Origin: Rhinopithecus roxellana
Taxonomy: Eukaryota > Chordata > Mammalia > Primates > Cercopithecidae
DNA length: 64,000 bases
Direction: 5' to 3'
NCBI RefSeq assembly: GCF_007565055.1
Contig: NC_044557.1
Coordinates: 70,522,095 to 70,586,094 of the forward strand
Shown one piece after another: positions 12,308-22,860 of the stretch. Made by a program: the position numbers and the translations under genes. The first letter of the stretch is position 1, and each line of letters begins with the position of its first letter. The notes beneath the pieces are model-generated. The model was not told where the DNA came from. It made no database searches and was given only the letters and a program-made list of their open reading frames with translations.

Positions 12308-12680
12308 TGCTATGGACTGATTCTGTGTCCCTTTAAAATTCATATGTTGAAACCTTAATCCCAAATGAGATGACATTTGGAGTTGGGGGCCTTTGGGAGG
12401 CAATAAGGATTAGATTAGATCAAGAAAGTAAAGCCTCACTGATGGGATTAGTGCCCTTAAAAGGAGTTGAAGAGTTCAGAGCTTTCTCGCTACCATGTGA
12501 GGACATAGCAAGAAAGTATCTCTCTGGAAACCAGGAAGAGAGCCCTCGCCAAAAACCTGACCACACGGTCACACTCTGATCTCAGATTTCTAGCCTCCAG
12601 AACTGTGAGGAAAAAAAAGTTTGCTTTTTAACCCACCCAGTCTATCATAGTTTGTTAGAGCAGCCCAAAATAAAAGTTAT
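12308..12680 (+). mobile_element. MLT1-type LTR (ERVL-MaLR)
   Basis: Starts 'TGCTATGGACTGATTCTGTG', continues 'CATATGTTGAAACCTTAATC', 'GATGGGATTAGTGCCCTTA', 'ACCATGTGAGGACATAGCAA', 'CCTCCAGAACTGTGAGG' and ends near 'GTTAGAGCAGCCCAAAATAA'. This is the MLT1 LTR order. No internal region is attached. The frame 12370-12579 is a chance frame inside the LTR. Confidence 0.85.
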
Positions 12681-12889
12681 TGTAGTTTAAAAAATTTTTT
12701 TAATTTAGCTCAATTTGTGTTTTTCCTGATATTTGCTTTCCCTTTTTTCTGATATTTTATTTTAAATTCAGAGATTCTAAACCACTATGTGTTGTGAATT
12801 CCCATGTAGCTAAAGGCATGTGCTGGCTTTTAATAGTCACTGCCCACCCCACTTCAGTCACCTTCTTATTTGACATACAGACATTGTGT

Positions 12890-13022
12890 GTTTTATCTTG
12901 CCCTGCTACCTGCTAGGAGATGGAGCAGATCATGTTTTTCTTACTATTGAATCCTTAGTACTTAGCAACATGCCACCAAGTATTCACCAAAGGATTCAAT
13001 AAATGTGTTGAATGAATGAGAA
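12890..13022 (+). mobile_element. LINE-2 (L2) 3'-end fragment
   Basis: Weak upstream L2 match, then the terminal 'AATAAATGTGTTGAATGAAT'. Confidence 0.65.
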
Positions 13023-14213
13023 ACCAGATATAAATACTTACTTGAAGAATAATAATGAAATCAAGTTTTAGATATAGTTCTAATTAGGTTCTGCACTTAA
13101 AGCTCTTATGTGAATAAAACCTTTGAGAATTTGTGAATTTTTAAATGAGTGACTAGATTCTGGATAACTGAAGTGCTGGATAAGTGAGGTTTTACTGTGG
13201 CTGATATTTGGAGGCATGAAGAAAATTTCACTTAATTGACCTTTTATTTCATCTTCAACTAAATGAAAAAAGTCTGCTCCATATTATAGAGAGGACTGAG
13301 AGTGGTGCTCCTCGGCAGCGGGACTACATTGGTAATTTTCAAGGTGGACAGCAGTTTTAGAAATTCTAGGATGTTATCTAGATAATTACAGTTTTATAAT
13401 TTATTGGTTTATTCACACACCTACACCCTACCCCAAAAAGCTATGGTCTAATAGGCTCTGCTTTGAAGAAAATAGTGCAATATTTTCTGGACAGCTGTGC
13501 TCAACGCTGCCATATGGACGACTGCACAATTTGTCCTCAATCCTAATGTCACAGGACAGTCGGCTCAATCTCTAATGAAAATGTGATGTTTTTTCTGTAT
13601 ATACTGAAAAGTACTGCTGATTTCAGTAGTAGAGAAAATATATGGTATATTATTACATGGTAAACTATTTGGTATGTAGTCAAAGAAAAAAAAGATACTT
13701 CCGTTCCTTTCTAGTTCTGGGTGATAGAACAATTTCCAGTTCATCAAAATTTGATTGTTAAAGATGCATGCCTACAGCCCTAGGCATGCATCTAAAACAT
13801 ATCACGCCACTGTTGAATGGATTACTAGCCACAGTTTCCACTCTCATTTTTTCTTTTCAGGAAAGCATAGGATTTGTTTGTAATTATTATCTCCTTATAT
13901 ACAGAAAATTGAAAAATAATATTGAAGAGATTATTCATCAGTTGGGATTTTTAAGTAATAATTTATCTTTAGTCTTTGAAAACATACTAATATATAAAAC
14001 ATCACCAAACTGAAATTAAAATATCAGCATAGCATGTTAACCTAGATGATAGGAGCTTTTTATCACCAATTTGTATTCCCAGGTTAAATGTATAAAAATA
14101 ATTGGTACTTCCCCATTCTTACCATATACCCAGTATTAGTATTAGCCATTGCTTAATTTTTGATAGCTGAGCTTGAATTTATAAACTTTTGTTTAAAATT
14201 TTCATTGTTTTCT
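13023..14213. other. Unique DNA upstream of the twin-primed L1
   Basis: No gene recognised; frames at 13565-13747 and 13768-14013 have no domain. It contains a perfect 13-bp hairpin at 13762-13793 and the left target-site copy of the L1 just beyond. Confidence 0.45.
13762..13793. repeat. Perfect 13-bp inverted repeat, 6-nt loop
   Basis: Arms AGATGCATGCCTA (13762-13774) and TAGGCATGCATCT (13781-13793) are exact reverse complements around the loop CAGCCC. Confidence 0.9.
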
Positions 14214-14232
14214 AAAAAGATAGTATCATCTG
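14214..14232 (+). repeat. Left target-site duplication of twin-primed L1
   Basis: AAAAAGATAGTATCATCTG. Its partner lies at 18031-18049 with one extra G (AAAAGG instead of AAAAG). The sequence just 5' (TTCT|AAAAAG) resembles the L1 endonuclease target. Confidence 0.85.
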
Positions 14233-16959
14233 CTAGGATTTTTATGGTTTTGCATTTTACATTCAAGTCTTTAATCCATCTTGGGTTAATGATTTTATAA
14301 GGTGAAGGAAGGGGTCCAGTTTCAGTTTTCTGCATATGGCTAGCCAGTTTTCCCAGCACTGTTCACTGAATAGATCCTTTCCCCATTGCTTGTTTTTGTC
14401 AGGTTTGTTGAAGATCAGATGGTTGTAGATGCATGGTGTTATTTCTGAGGTCTCTGTTCAGCTCCATTGGTCTATATGTGTATTATGGTACCAGTACCAT
14501 GCTATTTTGGTTACTGTAGCCTTGTAGTATAATTTGATGTCAGGTGGCATGATGCCTCCAGCTTTGCTCTTTTTGCTTAGGATTTTCTTGGCTATATGGG
14601 GTTCTTTGATTCCATATGAAATTTAAAATTGTTTTTTCTAATTCTGTGAAGAATGTCAGTGGTAATTTGATGGGAATAGTATTGAATCTCTAAATTACTT
14701 TGGGCAGTATGGCCTTTTTTATGACATTGATTCTTCCTATCCATGAGGATGGAATGTTTTTCCATTTGTTTGTGTCCTCTCTTACTTCCTTGAGCACTGG
14801 TTTGTAGTTCTCCTTGAAGAGGTCCTTCACATCCCTTGCTAGCTGTATTCCTAGGTATTTTATTCTCTTTGCAGCAATTGTGAATGGGAGTTCATTCATG
14901 ATTTGGCTCTCTGCCTGCCAATTGTTGGTGTAAAGGAATGCTTTTGATTTTCGCACATTGATTTTGTATCCTGAGACTTTGCTGAAATCGCTTATCAGTT
15001 CAAGAAGTTTTTGGGCTGAGACGATGGGGTTTTCAAAATATAAAGTCATGTAATCTGCAAACTGGAACAACTTGACTTCCTCTCTTCCTATTTGAATAGC
15101 CTTTATTTCTTTCTCTTGCCTGATTGCCCTGGCCAAAACTTCTAATGCTATGTTGAATAGGAGTGGTGAGAGAGGGCATCCTTGTGTACTGGTTTTCAAA
15201 GGGAATGCTTCCAGCTGTTGCCCATTCAATATGATATTGACTGTGGGTTTGTCATAAATAGGTCTTATTATTTTGAGATATGTTCCATCAATACCTAGTT
15301 TCTTGAGAGTTTTTACCATGAAGTGGTGTTGAATTTTTATCAAAGCCCTTTTCTGCATCTATTGAGATAATCATGTGATTTTGTCTTTGGTTCTGTTTAT
15401 GTGATGGATTACGTTTATTGATTTGTGTATGTTGAGCCAGCCTTGCATCCCAGGGATGAAGCCAAGACTTAATCGTGGTGGATAAGTTTTTTATGTGCTG
15501 CTGGATTCAGTTCGCCAGTATTTTATTGAGGATTTTTGCATCGATATTCATCTGGGACATTGGCCTGAAGTTTTCTTTCTTTCTTTCTTTTTTTTGTCTC
15601 TTCCCGGTTTTGGTGTCAGGAGGGTACAGGCTTCACAAAATGAGTTAGGGAGGAGTCCCTCCTTTTCAATTGTTTGCAATAGTTTCAGAAGGAATGATAC
15701 CAGCTCCTCTTTGTACCTCTGGTAGAATTCAGCTGTGAGTCTGTCTGGTCCTGGACTTTTTTTTCGTTGGTAGGCTATTAATTACTACCTCTATTTCAGA
15801 GCTTGTTCCTGATCTATTCAGGGATCCAACTTCTTCCTGGTTTAGTCTTGGGAGGGTGTTTGCGTCCAGGAATTTATCTGTTTCTTCTAGATTTTCTAGT
15901 TTATTTGCATAGAAGCGTTTATAGTATTTGCTGATGTTAATTTGTATTTCTGTGGCGTCAGTGGTGTATCCCCTTTATCATTTTTATTGCGTCTATTTGA
16001 TTCTTCTCCTCTTCTTTATTAGTCTAACTATCGGTCTATCTATTTTATTAATTTTTTTTCAAAAAGCACCTCCTGCTTTCATTGATTTTTTGGAGGGTTT
16101 TTCATGTCTCTATCTTCTTCAGTTCTTTTCTGATCTTAGGTATTTCTTGTCTTCTGCTAGCTTTTGGATTAGTTTGCTTTTGCGTCTCTAGCTCTTTTAT
16201 TTGTGACTTTAGGGTGTTGATTTGAGATCATTCTAGCTTTCCGATGTGGGCATTTGGTGCTATAAATTTCCCTCTAAACACTGCTTTAGCTGTGTCCCAC
16301 AGATTCTGGTACATTGTATTTTTGTTCTCATTGGTTTCAAAGAACTTCATTTCTGCCTTAATTTCATTATTTACTTAGAAGTCATTCAGGAGCAGGTTGT
16401 TCAATTTCCATGAAATTTTGTGGTTTTGAGTAAGTTTCTTAATCCTGAGTTCTAATTTGATGGCACTGTTGTATTGAGAGACTGTTTATTATAATTTCTT
16501 TTTGCATTTTGCTAAGGAGCATTTTACTTCCAACTATGAGGTGGATTTTAGAATAAGTGCCATATGGTGCTAAGAACAATGCATATTCTGTTGATTTTGG
16601 GTAGAGAGTTCTGTAGACATCTACTGAGTCCACTTCATCCAGAGCTGAGTTCAAGATCTGAATATCTTTGTTAATTTTCTGTCTCGTTGATCTGACTAAT
16701 ACTAACAGTGGGGTGTTAAAGACTCCCACTATTATTGTGCGGGAGTCTAAGTCTCTTTGTAGGTCTCTAAGAACTTGTTTTATGAATCTGGGTGTTCCTG
16801 TATTGGGTGCATATATATTTAGAATAATTAGCTTTTCTTGTTGAATTGTTCCCTTTACCATTATATAATGCCCTTCTTTGTCTTTTTTGATCTTTGTTGG
16901 TTTAAAGTCTGTTTTATAAGAGACTAGGATTGCCACTCCTGCTTTTTTCTTTGCTTTCT
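14233..16959 (-). pseudogene. L1 ORF2 fragment: endonuclease to mid-RT (inverted part)
   Basis: Minus-strand remnant of LINE-1 ORF2, the endonuclease/reverse-transcriptase protein that nicks target DNA and copies L1 RNA. The 5' side (16439-16936) still reads as the endonuclease with 'DKEGHYIMVKG' and 'RFIKQVLRDLQRDLDS'. The catalytic motif GDFN reads GVFN, so the acidic residue is lost. The reverse-transcriptase part (14690-15358) keeps 'GCPLSPLLFN', but the FADD active site reads FADY. Several frameshifts separate the pieces. The first part of ORF2, the 5' UTR and ORF1 were never copied. Dead by inspection. Confidence 0.9.
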
Positions 16960-17841
16960 AAGGCAATTGCATTCAGGACATAGGCATGGGCAAATAATTC
17001 ATGACAAAAATGCCAAAAGCAATTGCAACAAAAGCCAAAATTGACAAATGGGGTCTCATTAAACTAAAGAGCTTCTGCACAGCAAAAGAAACTATCCTCA
17101 GAGTTCACAGGCAACCTACAGAATGGGAGAAAATTTTTGAAATTTAGCCATCTGACAAAGGTCTGATATCCAAAATTTACAAGGAACTTCAACATATTTA
17201 TAAGAAAAAAACAAGCAACCCCATCAAAACTGGGCAAAGAATATGAACAGACACTTCTCAAAACAAGACATTTACGTGGCCAACAAACATGAAAAAAAGA
17301 TCAACATGACTAATCATCAGAGAAATGCAAATCAAAACCACAATGAGATACCATCTCACACCAGTCAGAATGGATTATTAAAAATTCCAGAAACAACAGA
17401 TTCTGATGAGGCTGTGGAGAAATAGGAGTGCTTTTACACTGTTGGTGGGAATGTAAATTAGTTCAACCATTGTGGAAGACAGTATGGCAATTCCTCAAGA
17501 ATCTAGAACCAGAAATAACATTTGTTCCAGCAATCCCATTACTGGGTATACACCCAAAGGAATATAAATCATTCTACTATAAAGATTCATGCACATGTAT
17601 GTTTATTGCAGCACTATTTACAATAGCAAAGACATGGAACCTACCCAAATGCCCATCAATGATAGACTGGATAAAGAAAATGTGGCACATATACACCATG
17701 GAATACTATGCAGCCACAAAAAGAAATGAGATCATGTCCTTTGTAGGGACATGGAAGAAGCTGGAAGCCATCATCCTCAGCAAACTAACACAGGAACAGC
17801 AAACAAAACACCGCATGTTCTCATTCATAAGTGGGAGTTAA
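16960..17841 (+). pseudogene. L1 ORF2 3' fragment (forward part)
   Basis: Plus-strand C-terminal end of ORF2. It runs through 'NRHFSKQDIYVANKH', then the cysteine-rich segment 'LLHCWWECKLVQPLWKTVWQ', 'MFIAALFTIAKTWN' and the C-terminal 'HRMFSFISGS' with a stop at 17839-17841. A frameshift plus a stop near 17425 separates the first third from the open 137-codon end. Followed by about 190 bp of 3' UTR. Confidence 0.9.
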
Positions 17842-18030
17842 ACAATGAGAACACATGGACGCAAGGAGAGGAACAACACACACCGGGGCTTGTTGGGAGT
17901 GGGGGTTGAGGGGCAGGAACTTAGAGGACAGATCAATAGGTTCAGCAAACCACCATGGCACACGTATACCTATGTAACAAACCTGCGTGTTCTGCACATG
18001 TATCCCATTTTTTTAAAAGAAGATCTATAA

Positions 18031-18049
18031 AAAAGGATAGTATCATCTG
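18031..18049 (+). repeat. Right target-site duplication of twin-primed L1
   Basis: Ends with GATAGTATCATCTG (18036-18049), identical to 14219-14232. Confidence 0.85.
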
Positions 18050-19534
18050 AAAAATTTAGTTACAAAATTCTTGTAGAAAATTTATATGTACACACACACA
18101 CACCCCCCATATATATACACTACACAGATATTAGCATTATGATAATTTAATATAAATCACAGTATTTAAGAACAGATATGGATAGTTTCGATATGACCTT
18201 GGGCAATAGGCATTAGGAATTCAAGGAGAGTTCTTCTTCTGGTGTTTCTAAATCCTTTGTCTAATGAGTCTACCAACAGAGCCATTTATTTACAGGGAAT
18301 TAAATGGAAACTGCTAAAGCACTCCTGATAATCTCCACCTGCTGTCCTATTATTAAAGAGTCTTGCAGTACAGTGAAGTAGACAAACACACTCATCTTAC
18401 CTATTTTATTTCTAGTATAACCTCGTGGACTAGTGATAAGTTTGCAGTCATTTAAGAAGCTTTATGTAGCATGAAATACCAAAGAAGGGTGAAATCTGAA
18501 TCATTATAAACCAAACCACAATATAGAGGTGAAAAGTACCATGAGTCTTAACAGCTTTATTGTAAGAGCCCATTCAAACATTAGCATTTTCACAGTGCCA
18601 GGTGAATCCATCGGCAGGATACTGAAGCATGCTGTCTGGTGCCTGCAGTTTGAGAACTGCTTATTATTAACTGGGTCATGATTCAGGACAGCACCCCAGA
18701 TGCACCACTTCCAGCTTGTGCTAAATGAAGACTAGCCTCATTACCACGCCTGTCTCCTATGCACCCTCTCACTTACTTACCAAAGCATCATTTTTACCAT
18801 CATTTCCATCCATGTCCCTCATCTGATGCCTATTTTGGACCTTATTTACTTTTGAAGTATACTCTAGATGTCCACTTAATCAGATTCTACCTGAATAGAA
18901 ATGTTAGGGGCAGAAATGAAAGGACATTCATACTAATTAATTCACAGCTTAGCACTATTCGTACTGCAAGGCTTTAGAAAGGGTTTCCAGATATGGCAAA
19001 TCGTATCTTCCTACTTCTCTTAAAGTGAAGAAAAACGCAGCTCCTCCTGGAGAACAGTGGCAAAAATGTAATGCTTGTGGAGCCAGGCTATGTCCTTTCT
19101 TAAAAACAAGTTGACTTTAATTTCACCTGGGTTGGACATGCTGATTAACAGAAGCAGTAACAAGACCAGGGCCTTACAATGTTTTTCAGACCCTACTATC
19201 TGCAGAGGGAATTAAGAAGAACCTTTTCTTACTAGGCTATCAAATAGAGATTGACTTTGTGAAAGTTTTCTTTTCTAGTCCAGGCAGATGAATGAGAGTG
19301 AAAAATATGAGGGTGATGAGAAGTGGTTTGTCTCCCCATCCCTGATACCCTCTAGAAATCTGCAAGGTGGACCCTTGTGTTCAAATGTGGTTCATTAACA
19401 AATAAACTTGTATTCTAAGAACATTGCTCTAATTCATTTCTACTTTGCTTTACAAGTTAAGCTTGTGAACAGGATAGCCTCGGGCTATCCTGTTTCATGA
19501 CTTCTCTGAATCCACAGGGAGCTTCTCCACTTAG
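18050..19534. other. Unique DNA with a CA/TA-rich tract and one hairpin
   Basis: No gene seen. An (AC)n then C-run and AT-rich tract lies at 18091-18121. A perfect 12-bp hairpin lies at 19468-19494. The 72-codon frame 18759-18977 has no recognisable domain. Confidence 0.45.
19468..19494. repeat. Perfect 12-bp inverted repeat, 3-nt loop
   Basis: AACAGGATAGCC (19468-19479) and GGCTATCCTGTT (19483-19494) with loop TCG. Confidence 0.9.
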
Positions 19535-19548
19535 AAATCAAATTTTTG

Positions 19549-19845
19549 AGGCCAGGTGCGGTGGCTCACGCCTGTAATCCCAGCACTTTGGGAGGCTGGG
19601 GCAAGTGGTATCACAAGGTCAGGAGTTCGAGACCAGCCTGACCAACATGGTGAAACCCTGTCTCTACTAAAAATGCAAAAATCAGCCAGGCATGGTGGTG
19701 TGTGCCTGTAATCCCAACTACTCAGGAGGCTGAGGCAAGAGAATTGCTTGAACCTGGGAGGCGGAGCTTGCAGCAAGCTGAGATAGCACCACTGCACTCC
19801 AGGCTGGGCAACAGAGCAAGACTCCATCTCAAAAAAATAAATAAA
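19549..19845 (+). mobile_element. AluS (Sc-like) SINE, full length
   Basis: Complete dimer 'AGGCCAGGTGCGGTGG...' with 'CACAAGGTCAGGAGTTCG' and tail AAAAAAATAAATAAAA. The 14-bp AAATCAAATTTTTG flanks it at 19535-19548 and 19846-19859. Minus-strand frame 19531-19827 is an Alu translation, not a gene. Confidence 0.95.
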
Positions 19846-19859
19846 AAATCAAATTTTTG

Positions 19860-20178
19860 GCCAGCCACAGTGGCTCATGCCTGCTATTACAGCTCTTTGG
19901 AAGGTTGAGGTGGGAGGATTGCTTGAGGCCAGGAGTTCAAGACCAGCCTGGGCAACATAGCAGGACCTCATGTCTACTGAAAAATACAAAAAGTAGCCAG
20001 TCATGGTGGTATGTGTCTGTACTCTGAGCTACTCTAGAGGCTGAAGCAGGAAGATCACTTGAGAGGTTGAGGCTTCAGTGAGCCAAGATGGTGCCACTGA
20101 ACTCCAATCTTGGCAACAGAGCAAGGCCTTGTCTCAAAAACCAAACCAAACAAAACAGAAAAAACAAAGAAAGGAAAC
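19860..20178 (+). mobile_element. AluJ SINE, full length, older
   Basis: Diverged Alu with 'GAGGCCAGGAGTTCAAGACC', typical of AluJ, and a degraded (CAAAC)-rich tail. Its own target copies CAAATTTTTG lie at 19850-19859 and 20179-20188. The first is also the right-hand duplication of the preceding AluS. Confidence 0.9.
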
Positions 20179-20188
20179 CAAATTTTTG

Positions 20189-20599
20189 TCATGATCTCTG
20201 GTGGAAGAAAACTTAATAAGCTTTTATCCTACCCTCAACATATTCCTTAAAAGACACGTAGTTTATTCTTTCTGGTAGTTCTATTTGTTATAATGCTGCG
20301 TAATTTATAGCTGAAGACCACGTTTACAAATTTGTGTATCATCATACACATCTCTTATTTCTAAAACAAATTAAAAGTCAAACGTTACTTTGAGGACATC
20401 TTAAATTTTTGAGGGTATTAATTTGACTTTTGGTGACTGAGGCTTATCGCTAGTAGAATCCTTCACAAGAAATCATTAATTTACCTTATCTGATTTTTCT
20501 TTTAATATAAAGGGAAAATGGTCTGGTAATATAAAGGGATCTCCTGAAAGCAATGTGTGAAGGGGAGGGAAGTAGGGTAAAGCACTCAATAAGTCAGTG
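20189..20599. other. Unique AT-rich DNA
   Basis: No gene or repeat recognised. Confidence 0.45.
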
Positions 20600-20800
20600 T
20601 CTGGGTTCTTACAGGACAAAATTCAAATCTCATCTCTGCCACTTACTAGCTACCTAACCTTAGGCAAGTTCCTAAACCTTGGTAATTTTCTATTGTTATT
20701 CTGTTCGATGGAAATACGAATAGCACCTCCCTTAGAGTCCACTGTGAGATTAACGAAGTCATGCATTTAAATCACTTACCATAATGCCAGCACATTGTAA
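20600..20800 (+). mobile_element. MIR SINE
   Basis: 'CTCTGCCACTTACTAGCTAC', 'CTTAGGCAAGTTCCTAAAC', 'TGAGATTAACGAAGTCATGC' and the 'ATGCCAGCACATTGTAAG' end follow the MIR order. Confidence 0.85.
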
Positions 20801-22674
20801 GAACACAAAGAATTACAGTGATAGCAGTGTCAATATCAATATTCTTGTGTTCCTTGGTTAAAACTCTGATATGGGTACTATCTCTAAATCGCTTCTGTGT
20901 TTTCCTCGTAGCACCCAAAGAAAAATAAACTTCCAGAAGATCTTTCTCACATACATGTCTGAAGAGTCATCGTATTTAGTACCTCCCTTCGTTGTACACA
21001 CCAAACGGCATATTCTTTGGGTGATAACAGCTTGCTATGTGGGATTTGGGTCTCTTTTTGCCTTAGATGTTGGTCTGATACTAGCACCACCCCCCAACAG
21101 CCGGGCTCCTGGTGGAGGTAGTGGGTGGAGCTAGCGAGACATCTAGTACGGGGCTCACAGGTAACAGAACTCTGATCAGATCCGCCCCGGCTCCCACACA
21201 GATATAAGGTTGCCTGCCTGCCTGCCTGCACAGAAATGACGAAGGACAAAAACAGCCCAGGGTAGGTGGGATCTATCAGCCTCCATCTGTTGTTACTTCC
21301 TGTGTTATGAAGAAAACGTTTCCTAATTCCATTATAAAATAGCTCTCTGATTTCTGTGCAAGTGAGAAATCAAATCTTTGTGTTTATGGGACCAAACAGA
21401 TGGATTTCTGTTGCCATTTGGTTCCTGGCGAAGTGGGTCCGTGAACAAGGCAGACTGCCAAAGACATAGGTACTAAAGAAAGGGAAAACCCTTCTGATAT
21501 GTTTGCTGTGCGGTATTCATTGCATACGATCCATTTCAAAGTCATAGTTATTCGTATTTTCAAATGCTGTTTTTACTGATTTCAACTTGGCACCACCTAT
21601 CATTTATGACCACAGTTTTATTGTTTGGTTTAAGCGGTTTTAAATGGCATAGGGAGACAATCATAATTTGTATTCTCAATTAAAATATATTAAGCACTTA
21701 TATATTTTAGTATGTTGTATTCAGCTTAAATATATTATTTAAAATAATCTAAAATTACTTGAAAAAAACAGAATCATGAAAAACGTTGTCTACATTATTC
21801 TGTGAATAATAGTTTCAACCACTTAATATTTTAAACTAATAATACCATAGGTCTAACAACAAAAAATAATTATTGGAAATTCTTGCTTTTCAGTTGTTAC
21901 CGGCATAGACTTCATTACAGGGATAGGCCTCACTGGCCTTGGTAGATGACCAGGTGCTCTTTTTAGAACATCAGTTAAAACAAAAGTGCAGAAATCTCCT
22001 GCTCCCAGAAGCAACTACCTTTACTCATTAATTCTCATTATTCCTGACTGTAAGAATGCATTTTCTTTTTCATTATTTCTGTCAGACATAGATAACATCA
22101 TTGATATTGTTAACATCATTTAAATTTCAAGATTATGTTATGCTCTTATATAATTAAAGCTATTTTGTTCTCTGGTATGAAGTTTATAGGTGGGCAGGTG
22201 AGAAAAACACTATGTTTGAAAGTTGAGTACTTAACCAGATTACTTAATTAGCACCCTCTTCTGCCTGGCTTGACATTTATAGCTGATCATGAATTTGCAT
22301 CTTGGAAGCCAGAAAACAACAATTATCTGGAAACTTAATTTAACAAATATAAATTTTGCCTGACATATTTTAGGGGTTGAAATTGCCTTGTTAAGAATTA
22401 ATCTGCCTTAGCTGATGTTACCCCTCTGCTCACTTTTGACTCTTCGTTTAATTTTAAGAAAAAATCTTGCAGTTCTTCTTGCCTCTCTTCCATCAATATT
22501 TAAACAAGGAAAGCCATCCATAGCTCTGAGCCAAATGCAGCTAGCTACATAGAATATGGTTTAGTCACAAAACCAATAGAGTTACCAGAAACCTTAGCAA
22601 GTTATTTCTCGAGAAGTAGTCCCAGATACAACACCACTTCTACTCAAAGCCAAAGCTATTGTTGAATGTAGGCT
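20801..22674. other. Unique DNA with a small GC-rich patch
   Basis: Mostly AT-rich. A GC-richer patch at about 21080-21265 holds (TGCC)n at 21211-21228 and a candidate start exon discussed under findings. No established gene is recognised. Confidence 0.4.
21236..21261 (+). other. Candidate coding start with splice-donor-like end (speculative)
   Basis: ATG at 21236 (G at -3) opens MTKDKNSPG and runs directly into CAGG|GTAGGT, a plausible splice donor at 21262. Unspliced, the frame stops at TAG 21263-21265. A GATATAAGG element lies at 21201-21209. I do not recognise the peptide. It could be an alternative first exon or chance. Confidence 0.15.
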
Positions 22675-22860
22675 ACACCCTGTTCTGTATGCTTTGCCTG
22701 TATTAATGGCGTCATCACAACCACTCCTGCAAAGTTTGTATTGTTATAGTTCCCATCGTAACTGGTAGCATACTGAGGTAAGAAAAGAGAAAGCAAATTA
22801 TCCAGGTCAACCAGCTAGTAAATGATGATGGTAGAGTCCACAGACGCTTGGTAATAGATT
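22675..22860 (-). mobile_element. MIR SINE, antisense
   Basis: 'CATCACAACCACTCCTGCAA', 'TACTGAGGTAAGAAAAG' and 'CCAGCTAGTAAATGATGATG' follow reverse-complement MIR. Confidence 0.65.

Larger units (their letters stand above)
14233..18030 (+). mobile_element. Old primate L1 with 2.7-kb 5' inversion (twin priming)
   Basis: One L1 insertion in two parts. 14233-16959 is L1 ORF2 on the minus strand; 16960-18030 is the ORF2 3' part plus 3' UTR on the plus strand. The outer minus end stops at 'AAAATCCTAG', and the forward part resumes about 10 bases further along the same L1 ('AGGCAATTGCATTCAGG'), so the two parts are consecutive segments of one transcript copy. A shared target duplication flanks the whole. 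The 3' UTR ending 'AACAAACCTGCGTGTTCTGC' fits an older primate L1P class than the 36-kb copy. Confidence 0.92.

Noticed and set aside
19531..19827. 98-codon minus-strand frame resembling proteins in databases
   Set aside because: It is the antisense translation of an Alu; the same applies to frames at 291-524, 2646-2912, 27588-27800, 52140-52445 and 58886-59154.
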